A stretch of 44,127 nucleotides of DNA from Vampirovibrio sp. Its GTDB lineage: Bacteria; Cyanobacteriota; Vampirovibrionia; Vampirovibrionales; Vampirovibrionaceae. The position numbers and the translations under genes are program-made. The stretch is from positions 1 through 44,127 of the forward strand of contig DAIDMR010000329.1 in NCBI GenBank assembly GCA_027448865.1. The letters run 5' to 3'. Positions 31,700 through 40,015 of this stretch are shown piece after piece; position 1 is the first letter of the stretch; the number at the start of each line of letters is the position of its first letter. A model generated the notes under the pieces. It did not search any database, was not told the DNA's origin, and worked only from the letters and a program-made list of their open reading frames with translations.

Positions 31700-32716
31700 T
31701 TACTGGAACATCTCGCTGACAGACTGGTGATCGTGAATCCGGCCCAGTGCTTCGCCCAGGATTGGCGCTATGGAGAGCTGCACGATTTTTCCGGTACGCT
31801 CCAGTTCCTGAGCCGCGGGACTCAGCGGAATGGAGTTGGTCACAATCACTTCGCTAAAGACGGAGTCCGCAATACGGTCTACAGCCGGGCCGGAGAAAAC
31901 CGGATGGGCCGCCATGGCGTACACCGCCTCGGCCCCTTCGTTTAAAATCAACTGGGCCGCAGAGCAGACCGTGCCAGCCGTATCAATCATGTCATCCACA
32001 ATAATGGCCGTCCGGTTACGCACGTCCCCGATAATATTGAACACTTCGGCCACGTTGTGGGCGCTACGGCGTTTATCGATGATGGCGATGGGGGCGTTCA
32101 GCTTCTTGGCGTAAACCCGGGCCCGCTCCACGCCACCGGCGTCGGGGCTGACCACCACAATGTTCTCCAGATTTTTCTGTTGAATGTAGCGCAGCAAGAC
32201 CGGGGTGGCATACAGGTGATCCACCAGAATATTGAAAAAGCCCTGTAACTGACCGGTGTGCAAGTCCATGGCCACCACCCGGGTAGCCCCGGCGGTGGTG
32301 ATGAGATCAGCCATTAACTTGGCGGAGATAGGCTCACGGCCGGCGGTTTTACGATCCTGACGAGCGTAGCCATAATAGGGAATGACCGCGGTGATGGTAT
32401 TGGCGCTGGCCCGCTTCAGGGCATCAATAATCATCAACAACTCTATAATATTGTCGTTCACCGGGTTACAGGTGGGCTGCACGATAAAGGCATCGCAGCC
32501 ACGCACGTTTTCCTTCACCTGAACGTATGTTTCCCCATCGCTGAAGTTTTTGATTTCCACCTTGCTGAGTTCGGTACCGAGATAACGGGCGATTTCCTGA
32601 GCCAAACGGGGGTTTGCTCGCCCGGTAAAAATTTTAACCTTGCTGGTGTCGTGAATACCGCTTTCGATTTCCAGATCCGGCAAGCGAAGCTCGATAGCCA
32701 AGTCGTTATCCTCCAT
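31700..32716 (-). CDS. prs: Ribose-phosphate pyrophosphokinase
   Basis: Makes PRPP from ribose 5-phosphate and ATP for purine, pyrimidine, NAD, His and Trp synthesis. Recognised by the FTGRANPRLAQEIARYLG opening, FSDGETYVQVKENVRG, IPYYGYARQDRKT, VVAMDLHTGQ, VVSPDAGGVERAR and the PRPP-binding loop IIVDDMIDTAGT. At 338 residues it is slightly longer than most (~315), with an extra N-terminal stretch of ~20 residues. I use the ATG at 32716, preceded by AGAAGG at 8 bases; the track begins at a TTG six codons upstream. Alone on its transcript as far as can be seen. Confidence 0.96.
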   Translation of the reverse strand: MEDNDLAIELRLPDLEIESGIHDTSKVKIFTGRANPRLAQEIARYLGTELSKVEIKNFSDGETYVQVKENVRGCDAFIVQPTCNPVNDNIIELLMIIDALKRASANTITAVIPYYGYARQDRKTAGREPISAKLMADLITTAGATRVVAMDLHTGQLQGFFNILVDHLYATPVLLRYIQQKNLENIVVVSPDAGGVERARVYAKKLNAPIAIIDKRRSAHNVAEVFNIIGDVRNRTAIIVDDMIDTAGTVCSAAQLILNEGAEAVYAMAAHPVFSGPAVDRIADSVFSEVIVTNSIPLSPAAQELERTGKIVQLSIAPILGEALGRIHDHQSVSEMFQ

Positions 32717-33053
32717 AATGGTACCTTCTTGCAAGAGGTGCTTTTAACGAGAGGGAATGATGTAAGACGTTAGTACCTTCGATTGGTGTCGTGGGTGAGA
32801 GAGGGGTGGGGCAGGCCCGGCGGCAACGAGAACTCTGGCAGGACCTTGCCTGACCATCTTTGCCAATCTGCCCGGAGGAAATTTACCAGAGGTTTCGAGT
32901 GAATTTCCCGACTGTTGGATTAGCCTATTTCAATAAAAGATTAACAGAAAAAAAAGTGCTTTTCAGCCTGTAAAAACAGGATTCGCAATTTCAGAATCCA
33001 TTGCCTGGGGGATATCGGAAAGTCCAAAACCGGGAGGCTCACCCTTTAAAATA
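32717..33053. other. Intergenic region upstream of prs, no gene seen
   Basis: 337 bases between prs (minus) and the palindromic element. A GC-rich part near 32800-32880 has small hairpins (GGCAGG-AC-CTTGCC) but lacks the features of tRNA or SRP RNA. No clear promoter for prs could be set. Confidence 0.45.
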
Positions 33054-33197
33054 GGCAGGGCTCCCTTCACCACACGTTTGTAAAACTGCGCTCAGCTCAA
33101 ACAAACTGTGGAACAGCTTTTGGCAAAGTTGCCCAGCATCTATCCTTAACCCGCTGTACTCAAACAGTTACAAACGTGTGGCGAAGGGAGCCTTGCC
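33054..33197. repeat. Palindromic element, copy B (30-bp arms, 84-nt core)
   Basis: Arms 33054-33083 and 33168-33197 pair over 30 bp with two mismatches that are G-T pairs on one strand. The 84-base core matches that of copy A (15043-15190) without gaps. The element is flanked by TTAAAATA on both sides (33046-33053 and 33198-33205), which looks like an 8-bp target duplication from insertion. The right flank contains the stop codon of the gene at 33198. In both copies the element sits at the very end of a gene. Confidence 0.88.
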
Positions 33198-34226
33198 TTA
33201 AAATAACTGGTTGACGAAAGCCAGCCCATCATCGGTCAGGCTGTACTCGCTGACTTCCGCAGTACCGCTTAAATCCGGCACCATGGACAAATACCCCCGG
33301 GACAAGGCCGCCTCCAGGGCACTGTGGTTCACCGGCGTCAGACCGGATTTCACCAGATTGGCGTTAATCCGCTTCAGGGAGAAACAGGCTTGCGCCTCCA
33401 CCTGACTGAGGTAGTAGGCAGCCAGCAGCAAATAATCCTCGGAACTGCCGGGATGGGCCTGATCGCACAAATCGGCCAGTGAGTTCACCAAGTCCAGATT
33501 CATGGGCTGGGCAGCCGACACCGGGGACTGCTCATAAAGCGTCTCAATCACCGGAGCGGTGGGCAACGTCGGCGGGGGAGCTTCCAAATCACGCATCACC
33601 GTATCCATCACCGATTCAAAATCATCCTTGGGCGTTGTACTGGCTGGCTGGACTGTCGCCGATGGCGGCACCACCGATAAAGCAGGCGGGGCCGAAACCT
33701 CTGGAGGCTGGGCGGGCAGAGCAACAGGGGCGGCGGTAACCGATTCAACCGTCGGCGGCAGGGGGACGACGGGCTCCGGGAGCGTTTGCACCGGGGCAGC
33801 CATGGCCGGAGCGGAAGGTTCTGGCACGGAAGGTTCTGACAAGGGAGCCGAGACTGGCAACACCGGGGGTTCCGGGACGATGACTGCTGGAGCAGGCTCT
33901 GAAGCGGGAGAGGCGGGGGACTCAGCCGCAACTGGAACCGGGGCCACAGGGGCAGTGGGGACAACCACCGGCACGGGAGGCGGGATTTCTGGCGTAATCT
34001 CAGAAACCGCGGGGCCAGAAACTACGGGTGTACTGGCCGGAACAACGGGATGGGGGGGGGCCACCGAAGCGGGTTTGGGGAGGCTGACCGGCACATAACT
34101 GTCATCCAGCAAAATGCGAAACCACTTGTCCATTTGCTTGGAGACGAAATAGACATCATCCGAGGACAGGTTGATAAACAGCCCATCTTTTTTAAGGCTC
34201 ATTTCATAACGATGTGGGGCATCCAT
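33198..34226 (-). CDS. Three-part protein: small N-domain, Pro-rich linker, winged-helix end
   Basis: 342 residues. Residues 1-42 form a small domain (YEMSLKKDGLFINLSSDDVYF, then QMDKWFRILL) that resembles the 42-residue product of the neighbouring ORF. A ~190-residue linker of Pro, Val, Ala and Ser follows. The last ~100 residues resemble a winged helix (LLAAYYLSQ...RINANLVKSGLTPVNHSALEAALSRGYLSMV...YSLTDDGLAFV). A DNA- or protein-binding regulator or adaptor is a fair inference. I use the ATG at 34226, preceded by AAGGAG at 10 bases; the track begins 12 codons earlier. A TATAAT lies at 34406-34411 upstream. Confidence 0.7.
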   Translation of the reverse strand: MDAPHRYEMSLKKDGLFINLSSDDVYFVSKQMDKWFRILLDDSYVPVSLPKPASVAPPHPVVPASTPVVSGPAVSEITPEIPPPVPVVVPTAPVAPVPVAAESPASPASEPAPAVIVPEPPVLPVSAPLSEPSVPEPSAPAMAAPVQTLPEPVVPLPPTVESVTAAPVALPAQPPEVSAPPALSVVPPSATVQPASTTPKDDFESVMDTVMRDLEAPPPTLPTAPVIETLYEQSPVSAAQPMNLDLVNSLADLCDQAHPGSSEDYLLLAAYYLSQVEAQACFSLKRINANLVKSGLTPVNHSALEAALSRGYLSMVPDLSGTAEVSEYSLTDDGLAFVNQLF

Positions 34227-34405
34227 GACTACGAGACTCCTTGCCGTGCGGGCCTGGGCCAAATACTATCTCTCTATCAGCGGGTACTCACCCAAAGAAC
34301 GGGGCCCACCATCAGCAACCTGTAAGACATCGACCAAGCCTGGCGACTGGAGAGAAAGCGGAACCAGCAGCCTCATTTTGGGCCAGCCTATTGCCGATTA
34401 AAACC

Positions 34406-34411
34406 ATTATA
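34406..34411 (-). promoter_or_regulatory. Candidate -10 upstream of the three-part protein
   Basis: Perfect TATAAT on the minus strand about 180 bases before the ATG at 34226 and ~100 bases after the stop of the small ORF. No convincing -35. Confidence 0.35.
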
Positions 34412-34513
34412 GGAGGTAATAAGCCATAATACATTCTACGCGTGGTGGAGATTTGAAGAACCAGCCCAACGGGCAGCCTTGGTCACAAAGGGGCCTAAGC
34501 CGGGCGAAAGCGT

Positions 34514-34642
34514 CTACTTCTCTTCCTGTGTGACCAGCATATTGCGCCAGTTGTCCATCTGGGTCTCAATAAACTTGGCGTCATCGCTTTTCAGCTCCAA
34601 CTCCAGATCCCCTTTTTTCAGCTTGAAAACGTATTCGCTCAC
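34514..34642 (-). CDS. 42-residue protein, paralog of the neighbouring N-terminal domain (not in ORF track)
   Basis: A short ORF missed by the track. It begins with GTG at 34642 after AGGGA at 6 bases and stops with TAG at 34514. It opens MSEYVFKLKKGDLELELKSD, and its second half contains DAKFIETQMDNWRNMLV. Aligned without gaps with residues ~7-40 of the gene at 33198-34226, it shares the pattern Y-x3-LKK-x2-L-x3-L-x-SDD-x2-F-x3-QMD-x-W-x3-L. The match at so many spaced positions in two neighbouring genes argues strongly that it is real. Function unknown; it may bind the same partner as the larger protein. Confidence 0.75.
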   Translation of the reverse strand: MSEYVFKLKKGDLELELKSDDAKFIETQMDNWRNMLVTQEEK

Positions 34643-34761
34643 GGTACTTCCCTATCCTTTTCAGCCCTGATTCATCATGGCCGATTCTACCAAATGACTT
34701 GAGCCTTATTATAATACGCCCGATCTTGATGAGGAAACATTTCCCTGACCGCCCCACGCAA

Positions 34762-34795
34762 AAACTCCCTGAAGCCCAAGGCGTTCAGGGAGTTT
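34762..34795. terminator. Terminator after the Pro-rich gene at 34826
   Basis: Perfect 12-bp stem AAACTCCCTGAA/TTCAGGGAGTTT with a 10-base loop. On the minus strand it is followed by TTTTTGCG, giving a short T-run. It lies 30 bases after the stop of the minus-strand gene. Confidence 0.75.
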
Positions 34796-34825
34796 GAAAC
34801 GAATATCAAGCCGGGATCAAACCCA

Positions 34826-35191
34826 CTAGGCTTCCGTATCCAGCTTTTGTCCACAACCAAACATGGGTGCGGCAGGACTCCCAAAAGGCTGCCCTGGCAG
34901 CGGTTGGGGAGCAAACTGAGGAGCCAATGGTTGAGGGCCATACGGTGCAGCGGCCAGCCCGGGGAAAGCACCCGGCAGGGGGGCAGCGTTAGCCGGGAAT
35001 GGCTGAGTGATGCCTGGCGCCGGGAAAGGGGCCGCACCCGGGAAAGAAGGCGCTCCGGGGAAGGGTGCAGGGCCGGGAATAGGGGCAGAGCCCTGTGGAA
35101 TGGCCGGGTCTCCGTAGCCAATGGCGGGCGGAAGCTGCGGCGGGAACTGAGGCGTAAAAGGGGCGCCGGCGGGGGGGAAAGGCATTGCCAT
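34826..35191 (-). CDS. Small proline-rich protein, unknown
   Basis: 121 residues that are nearly all Pro, Ala, Gly and Phe, with repeats of the kind PxPFPGAPSFPGA and PQPLAPQFAPQPLPGQPF. One cysteine pair is not formed (a single Cys, FGCGQ). No signal peptide. The start at 35191 is used because AGGAG lies 9 bases upstream; the track starts 19 codons earlier. A strong terminator follows, which supports a real gene. Low complexity prevents assignment. Confidence 0.6.
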   Translation of the reverse strand: MAMPFPPAGAPFTPQFPPQLPPAIGYGDPAIPQGSAPIPGPAPFPGAPSFPGAAPFPAPGITQPFPANAAPLPGAFPGLAAAPYGPQPLAPQFAPQPLPGQPFGSPAAPMFGCGQKLDTEA

Positions 35192-35516
35192 TAATGAAGT
35201 CTCCTGTTGGAAAAGGGTCGGGGAAACCGCACAAGACCACCCGCTCAAAGTTATCCGGTGAGGTGCATCTTGTGAAGTGATGGTAGCTATGTAAACCCGC
35301 TACAGCCAAAAAGCTGCGAAAGCGTTCTGAATTGTAATAATAATTGTTTTTAAATTTAAAAACCGGGACGCTCACTCCGTCGTCTCCGTCCTCTTGCTCA
35401 AATCGCTGAGATTGGCTAAACTGGTTTTATCGAATTTTTTTTCGATTTTTATTGTCCAACCAATTTTTGCTGTTCGATCAACCTGTAATCTCGCCATTTA
35501 AAAGACGCCAGCCCGC
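35192..35516. other. Divergent region between the Pro-rich gene and dinB
   Basis: 325 bases, AT-rich in the middle (35330-35470) with T-runs and a small hairpin ATCGAA-T5-TTCGAT. The leader of the Pro-rich gene is probably long. No convincing LexA box was found next to dinB. The ORF covering this region on the minus strand is a frame shadow. Confidence 0.45.
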
Positions 35517-36623
35517 ATGACACCGCCCTGCCGAAAAATCATTCATATCGACATGGACGCCTTTTACGCCGCCGTGGAGCAGCGGGACTTCCCACAATAT
35601 CAGGGCTTGCCGCTGGCCGTGGGCGGCACCACGGCGCAACGCGGGGTGATTGCCACCGCCAGTTACGAGGCCCGGGCTTTTGGGGTGAAATCCGCCATGT
35701 CCACCTACAAGGCCCTGAAGCTGTGCCCCCAACTGATTGTCGTACCGGGTCGCTTTGAGGCTTACAAGGAAGTTTCCCGTCAAATCCGGGCCATTTTTGC
35801 CGACTATACCGACCTGATTGAGCCCCTCTCGCTGGATGAGGCCTATCTGGATGTGACCGGGCAGAACGAGGGCAACCCTTCGGCCACGCTCATCGCCTAC
35901 GAAATCAAGCAGCGGATTTTGCGCGAAACCGGTCTGACGGCTTCCGCCGGGGTGTCCTATAACAAGTTTCTGGCCAAAGTGGCCTCCGACTACAACAAGC
36001 CCAACGGCTTGTGCGTGATCCCGCCCCACAAGGCCCAGCGGTTTATTGAGGAGCTGCCCATTGGGCGTTTTTATGGCATTGGGCAAAAAACCGAACCCAG
36101 ACTGAAGGCCATGAACATCCACACCGGCGCCCATCTCAAAGCGCTGAGCATGAAAACGCTGGAGTCTATTTTCGGAAAAAGCGCCGCATTCTATTATGAT
36201 CTGGCCCGGGGAAGAGACGATCGCCCCGTGGAAACAGATTGGGTCCGAAAATCAATCGGGTCAGAAACAACCTTTAGCCAGAATCTCTGCGATCCGGCTC
36301 CCATGCTGACAGAACTCTCCACGCTGGCCGCCGAGGTTCTGGCGTGGATGCGTCGGCATGAGACCTATGGCCGAACCCTGACCCTGAAAGTGAAATACGC
36401 CGATTTCCAACAAATTACCCGCAGCCGAACCCAGGCCACCCCCTTTGACACCCTGGAAAGCATGATGCAGACCTTGACCGACCTGCTAGAGCAAACCGAA
36501 GCGCAGAACCACCGCCCTGTCCGCTTGCTAGGGGTCTCTGTATCCAAGTTGTGGCATCCCGGCGAAGCCGATTCTCCCGTAACGCACCAGCCGGAACAAC
36601 TCAAACTGGCATTGGGCGCATAA
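35517..36623 (+). CDS. dinB: DNA polymerase IV (Y family)
   Basis: Error-prone lesion-bypass polymerase. The 368-residue protein has the Y-family catalytic motifs: IIHIDMDAFYAAVEQRD (first metal Asp), VIATASYEARAFGVKSAM, SLDEAYLDVT (SxDE catalytic site), ASAGVSYNKFLAKVASD and the helix-hairpin-helix-like FYGIGQKTE. The little-finger domain follows. The C-terminal beta-clamp-binding peptide is not obvious; the end is QLKLALGA. The ATG at 35517 has no ribosome site, and family alignment supports a start within a few residues. A terminator follows. Confidence 0.95.
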   Translation: MTPPCRKIIHIDMDAFYAAVEQRDFPQYQGLPLAVGGTTAQRGVIATASYEARAFGVKSAMSTYKALKLCPQLIVVPGRFEAYKEVSRQIRAIFADYTDLIEPLSLDEAYLDVTGQNEGNPSATLIAYEIKQRILRETGLTASAGVSYNKFLAKVASDYNKPNGLCVIPPHKAQRFIEELPIGRFYGIGQKTEPRLKAMNIHTGAHLKALSMKTLESIFGKSAAFYYDLARGRDDRPVETDWVRKSIGSETTFSQNLCDPAPMLTELSTLAAEVLAWMRRHETYGRTLTLKVKYADFQQITRSRTQATPFDTLESMMQTLTDLLEQTEAQNHRPVRLLGVSVSKLWHPGEADSPVTHQPEQLKLALGA

Positions 36624-36760
36624 GCCCTGAGGGCCAGCATTTCAGCAAAGCAACTTTACAAAACGAAACAAAACGTTCCAGACCGACAAATGTTTGTTTT
36701 TATGCAATCACAAGGACAAGGCTGGAACAAATTTAAAACTCTTCTTTCATATTGCGCTTT

Positions 36761-36798
36761 AACGCCATACCCGATTGCTTTTGGGTTCGGCGTTTTTT
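36761..36798 (+). terminator. Terminator after dinB
   Basis: Stem AACGCC/GGCGTT with an inner ACCC/GGGT pairing, then TTTTTTATTTTG. It lies ~140 bases after the dinB stop and 50 bases before the next gene. Confidence 0.8.
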
Positions 36799-36850
36799 AT
36801 TTTGTTAGGCAGTACCCAAGCCCGTAACGCAACAGAAAGAAGATGGAACC

Positions 36851-37429
36851 ATGCCCCTCATTGGTGTTTCGGATTTTGTAAAACGACAAACCCCAGATAG
36901 TAAGTACGATCACTTCGCCGGGGACTGGGATGAGTTGATAAAACTGATAGAGGGTCAGTGGAAACAACGCCAGCCTTCTTCTCACAACAGCGGTGTGCTG
37001 CTGGTTCCTGTGCCGGAGGCTGAGTGTCATCGCTTTTTGGGCAGCGTGATTGCCGTGGATGAAAATACGCCCCTCACCGCTCATTTTGCCCCCCGAATGG
37101 CTGGAGAAGCGGGGTTTATTCAGGTGGAGGTCTGTGGCGGACAAAAAGTACCCGCCCACCGGGCGGAAATTATTCTCTACAGCCATGAGACCCTGGCCCG
37201 GGACGGGGATGCCCCGGCCACCCGGGAGGCCGATTACTATATTGTTTCCATCAATGCCTACGCCTCCGGGCAAGCCGAACCGATGAGCCCGATGACCATG
37301 GCCCGGAACTTTCTGGGACTCAAAGGGGGCACACGGCCGGAAACGCCCTACACCGCCCAGGAGTTCGCCGAGTCCATTATTTATTGGAGCCAGCACGCCC
37401 GCATCGGGCATTCATCCCCCGGCGGGTAA
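36851..37429 (+). CDS. DUF3228 family protein
   Basis: 192 residues. The opening DFVKRQTPDSKYDHFAGDWDELIKLIEGQW and the block SGVLLVPVPEAECHRFLGSVI match what I know of DUF3228, a conserved protein without known function. The next block VEVCGGQKVPAHRAEIILYSHETL and the AEIILYS...YYIVSINA pattern continue it. Soluble, no signal peptide. AAGAAGATGGA before the ATG can act as ribosome site. The gene stands alone between the dinB terminator and a 9-bp hairpin. Confidence 0.8.
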   Translation: MPLIGVSDFVKRQTPDSKYDHFAGDWDELIKLIEGQWKQRQPSSHNSGVLLVPVPEAECHRFLGSVIAVDENTPLTAHFAPRMAGEAGFIQVEVCGGQKVPAHRAEIILYSHETLARDGDAPATREADYYIVSINAYASGQAEPMSPMTMARNFLGLKGGTRPETPYTAQEFAESIIYWSQHARIGHSSPGG

Positions 37430-37778
37430 GACGCTCCGCCAAGTGTTCTGATCGGCCGTTAAGCGCCGATCAGCTGGGCTATCCGATCTCAAAAATCAGG
37501 CCTCAAAAATCAGACCGCCAAATCAAACACGGGGCAGGCCAGTCAAGCGCTTATTCTGATACTGAATCACGCTGATACGCAATCACGCTGCGCAACGACC
37601 ACTTTCAGCAGACCCCAGAACAGGACACTCCCCGGATCGGCTTGGGAACCACGAGTGAAAACAAAATTCGTAAAAGTGGAACCCCTCTATCGGCTAGGTT
37701 TAACTTGGATGATTTTAAACCATATAACTCATGCTGGAATTCTGGAGTTAGCAGAGTCGCCAAGTGGAGCGTCATACC
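37430..37778. other. Repeat-bearing intergenic region
   Basis: Around 350 bases. Besides the hairpin, it has two 14-bp tandem copies CTCAAAAATCAGRC (37488-37501, 37502-37515) and two spaced copies of AATCACGCTG near 37565-37590. The ORF at 37655-37870 has no ribosome site or known pattern and overlaps another small ORF, so it is not called. Confidence 0.5.
37448..37473. terminator. 9-bp perfect hairpin after the DUF3228 gene
   Basis: CTGATCGGC (37448-37456) and GCCGATCAG (37465-37473) with an 8-base loop, 18 bases after the stop codon. No T-run follows on the plus strand, so it may be a 3' stabiliser or weak terminator. Confidence 0.5.
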
Positions 37779-37976
37779 ATGCGAAACGCCATGTCAGTGT
37801 CCAAGTTGAAATACGCCACTCTCAAAAACAGCAGCGGGCTTTACAACTGGAGCGCCACGCACCGGAATGAATCCCGTCCGGAAGCTGAGGACACTGAGAC
37901 AACACACCCGCGACGCCCCGAAACAGACGCTTCCAGCACTGTGAATCCCCCACCCCTACCCAGGGAGCAGGCCTAA
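37779..37976 (+). CDS. Possible small protein (65 residues)
   Basis: MRNAMSVSKLKYATLKNSSG followed by a Glu/Pro/Arg-rich tail. GTGGAGC lies 8-10 bases before the ATG at 37779, which is why I list it. It precedes the small wHTH-like gene by 46 bases in the same direction. No family or domain is recognised, and the composition is near random at the end. It may be a false gene. Confidence 0.3.
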   Translation: MRNAMSVSKLKYATLKNSSGLYNWSATHRNESRPEAEDTETTHPRRPETDASSTVNPPPLPREQA

Positions 37977-38022
37977 TAATTCTCCCCCCAAAAAATACCC
38001 GAAGAGACAAGAGGGCTTTACC

Positions 38023-38340
38023 ATGTTCAAAAGTCAAACCCTGTCGACTGATGATTTCACGACTCAGGCCACCCAAACCTGCACTCAGTTGAGGTCGATG
38101 GACATACAAAGCTACCTGGCCCTCATGTTGTCCCAATATCATGAGGATCGGGAGCAGTGCCTATTTCTGCCCTCCTTGCTCAGTATGGCTGAATGCTTTG
38201 AATGCTCCGCGGTCGAAGTGCATCAAGCCTTGGAGCAACTAAAAACCTTTGGCTGCGACTTTTTTATTATGGGCTTTGAAAGCCCCATTACCCTGTGGTA
38301 TCCAGAACGGTTGAATGGCGCTGCCAATCAATCCGCCTAG
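38023..38340 (+). CDS. Small winged-helix-like protein
   Basis: 105 residues. Residues ~45-95 (LFLPSLLSMAECFECSAVEVHQALEQLKTFGCDFFIMGF...ITLWYPERL) have the helix-turn-helix plus wing layout seen in GntR- or MarR-like DNA-binding domains; the match is by pattern, not family. AGAGGG lies 8 bases before the ATG. A strong terminator follows within 20 bases, so this closes a transcript. A regulatory role is possible; no target is indicated. Confidence 0.6.
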   Translation: MFKSQTLSTDDFTTQATQTCTQLRSMDIQSYLALMLSQYHEDREQCLFLPSLLSMAECFECSAVEVHQALEQLKTFGCDFFIMGFESPITLWYPERLNGAANQSA

Positions 38341-38357
38341 CCCTATCTGAATCCTGA

Positions 38358-38396
38358 AAAAATCCCGCCCTGGCCTTAAACCGGGACGGGATTTTT
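38358..38396. terminator. Bidirectional terminator
   Basis: AAAAATCCCG/CGGGATTTTT stem with inner CCC/GGG and one bulge, with A-run on one side and T-run on the other, between convergent genes (stops at 38340 and 38422). Confidence 0.85.
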
Positions 38397-38421
38397 GAAT
38401 TTAATCCGCTATAGCAGACGA

Positions 38422-38967
38422 CTACCAGTAGCCACGAACGGTGGTGCCACTGGAAGCGCTGCGGGAAGAGCGGCTTTCATAGTAGCGAGGCTCTGGCTTG
38501 GCGGCAGGCTCCTGGTAGGCCACTTTCTGGTTCTCGATGACCTGCTGCAGGGTACTGCCCCAAGCAGCAAACTGCTCTTTGGAAGCGGAAGAGACATTCG
38601 GAACCTGACCTTCCATGCGGCCATTCAAATCCCACTCGGCCACGGTAGCGCCATCGGCGTCCACCACCTTGTAGGCATCACCAGCCTTGTAGGGAACGGT
38701 CACGGTGTTGTTGGAAACCAGGGGAATGTACTGGCCATCGTTACCATTGAAAAACAGGGCCTTACCGGTGTTGTTGATAATGTGGAAAGAAACCTGATCT
38801 TTGGTGATGGGGGCAACAATAGCCGGACTCAGGTTGGAGACCGACGGGTTGGAATTCACTTTAATCTCAAACGTGGCGTAAGGGCCCTCTTCTGCGAATA
38901 CATTCGCCGGAACCATGGCCACAGCAACAGCGGCGGCCAACAGGGCGCCTTTGAAAAAACGATTCAT
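38422..38967 (-). CDS. Secreted protein of unknown function
   Basis: 181 residues. A clear Sec signal peptide (MNRFFKGALLAAAVAVAMVPANVFA, cut after residue ~25) leads to a mature protein with a beta-rich domain (YATFEIKVNSNPSVSNLSP...QVSFHIINNTGKALFFNGNDGQYIPL...TVTVPYKAGDAYKVVD), perhaps an immunoglobulin- or cupredoxin-like fold, and a Ser/Arg/Tyr-rich C-terminus. No cysteines or metal site are evident. I use the ATG at 38967, preceded by AAGGAG at 6-7 bases; the track starts 26 codons earlier. Likely periplasmic or external. Confidence 0.75.
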   Translation of the reverse strand: MNRFFKGALLAAAVAVAMVPANVFAEEGPYATFEIKVNSNPSVSNLSPAIVAPITKDQVSFHIINNTGKALFFNGNDGQYIPLVSNNTVTVPYKAGDAYKVVDADGATVAEWDLNGRMEGQVPNVSSASKEQFAAWGSTLQQVIENQKVAYQEPAAKPEPRYYESRSSRSASSGTTVRGYW

Positions 38968-39244
38968 TTGATTCTCCTTCAACAAATAACTCAACCAAAT
39001 CACACAACGAAAAAGTGATTCTGCAAAGCAAAATGCCCTGCCCAATTACAAACTAAACTGCCAAACGTACATCACTCAATAATTCAATTAAAAATATCAT
39101 AACACACTTTCAGCAAGGGCCTTTTCACCCTTTACAAGCCCTTACATTTCAGACAGAAACAGCCCTGCTCCCCATTTTGCAAATCCGGAATTTAGAGATA
39201 CGCTTACGAGATACGAATCATCGTCATCCCTTAAAGGAGTTTCC

Positions 39245-39997
39245 ATGCCAGCCAGTTCTTCCACCCACCTTCAGGGGCAAGTCGCCATTATCACCGGGGC
39301 CAGCCAGGGCATTGGGCAAGCCATCGCCCACCATCTGGCCCCCTTGGGGATTCATCTGGTTTTATGCGCCCGCAACGTGGAAAAATTAGCTCAACTCTCC
39401 CACGATTTGGCGCTGGCCCACCCCAACGTGCAAACCCTCCCCCTGGCCTGCGATGTGCGAGATGTCGAACAGGTGCAACGGGTCATTGAAACCACCCAGA
39501 AAACCTTCGGTAAAATTGATGTCCTGATCAACAACGCTGGCGTGGCGGCCAAATTGGGCCTGCTTCAGGAAATGAGCATTGCCGATATCGATCGCACCAT
39601 TGATACCAACCTGAAAGGGGCCATTTACTTTATGCACGGAGTGTTGCCGGTCATGGTGCAACAGACGGGCGGCATTATCATCAACATCAACTCGGTGGCC
39701 GGAAAAACCGCTTACCCCTTCTGGGGCGTCTACGATGCCTCCAAATTTGGCCTGTACGCCATTACCGAGGCCGTGGCCGAAGAGCAGCGCAGCAACAACA
39801 TCAAGGTCATTGGCATCTATCCCGGCGCGGTGGATACCGCCATCTGGCAAGGGCTGCACACCGATGACGCCGCACCAAAACGGGAAGGTATGCTGGACCC
39901 GGAACACGTGGCCGAAGCGGTGACCTATATCCTGAACCAGCCGGAGAAAGTGTTCATCAAGGATTTGACCCTGACCCCCCTCAAGCCACTGGTATAG
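39245..39997 (+). CDS. Short-chain dehydrogenase/reductase
   Basis: 250 residues of the classical SDR family using NAD(P)H. The nucleotide site is TGASQGIG, followed by the structural NNAG, the catalytic Ser in IININSVAG, and Tyr/Lys in YDASK. The RN after LCA in ALCARN suggests an NADPH preference by the usual basic-residue rule. The end (KDLTLTPLKPLV) is short and lacks a targeting signal. AAAGGAG lies 6 bases before the ATG. Substrate cannot be told; 3-ketoacyl or sugar-alcohol reductases have this look. Confidence 0.92.
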   Translation: MPASSSTHLQGQVAIITGASQGIGQAIAHHLAPLGIHLVLCARNVEKLAQLSHDLALAHPNVQTLPLACDVRDVEQVQRVIETTQKTFGKIDVLINNAGVAAKLGLLQEMSIADIDRTIDTNLKGAIYFMHGVLPVMVQQTGGIIININSVAGKTAYPFWGVYDASKFGLYAITEAVAEEQRSNNIKVIGIYPGAVDTAIWQGLHTDDAAPKREGMLDPEHVAEAVTYILNQPEKVFIKDLTLTPLKPLV

Positions 39998-40015
39998 AGA
40001 CTTGTATAGAGGCAG

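Noticed and set aside
32800-32885. GC-rich stretch with hairpins, considered as a 4.5S SRP RNA or tRNA
   Set aside because: The conserved SRP domain with GGAAG/AGCA loops is missing on both strands, and no tRNA cloverleaf fits.
33559-34098. 179-codon Gly/Thr-rich plus ORF
   Set aside because: It is the antisense shadow of the Pro/Val/Ala linker of the gene at 33198-34226.
35470-35490. Possible LexA box before dinB (GTTCGATCAAC)
   Set aside because: It does not match either the Gram-negative CTGT-N8-ACAG or the Gram-positive GAAC-N4-GTTC form.
37655-37870. 71-codon ORF between DUF3228 and the wHTH-like gene
   Set aside because: No ribosome site, no recognisable pattern, and it overlaps a small ORF that has one.
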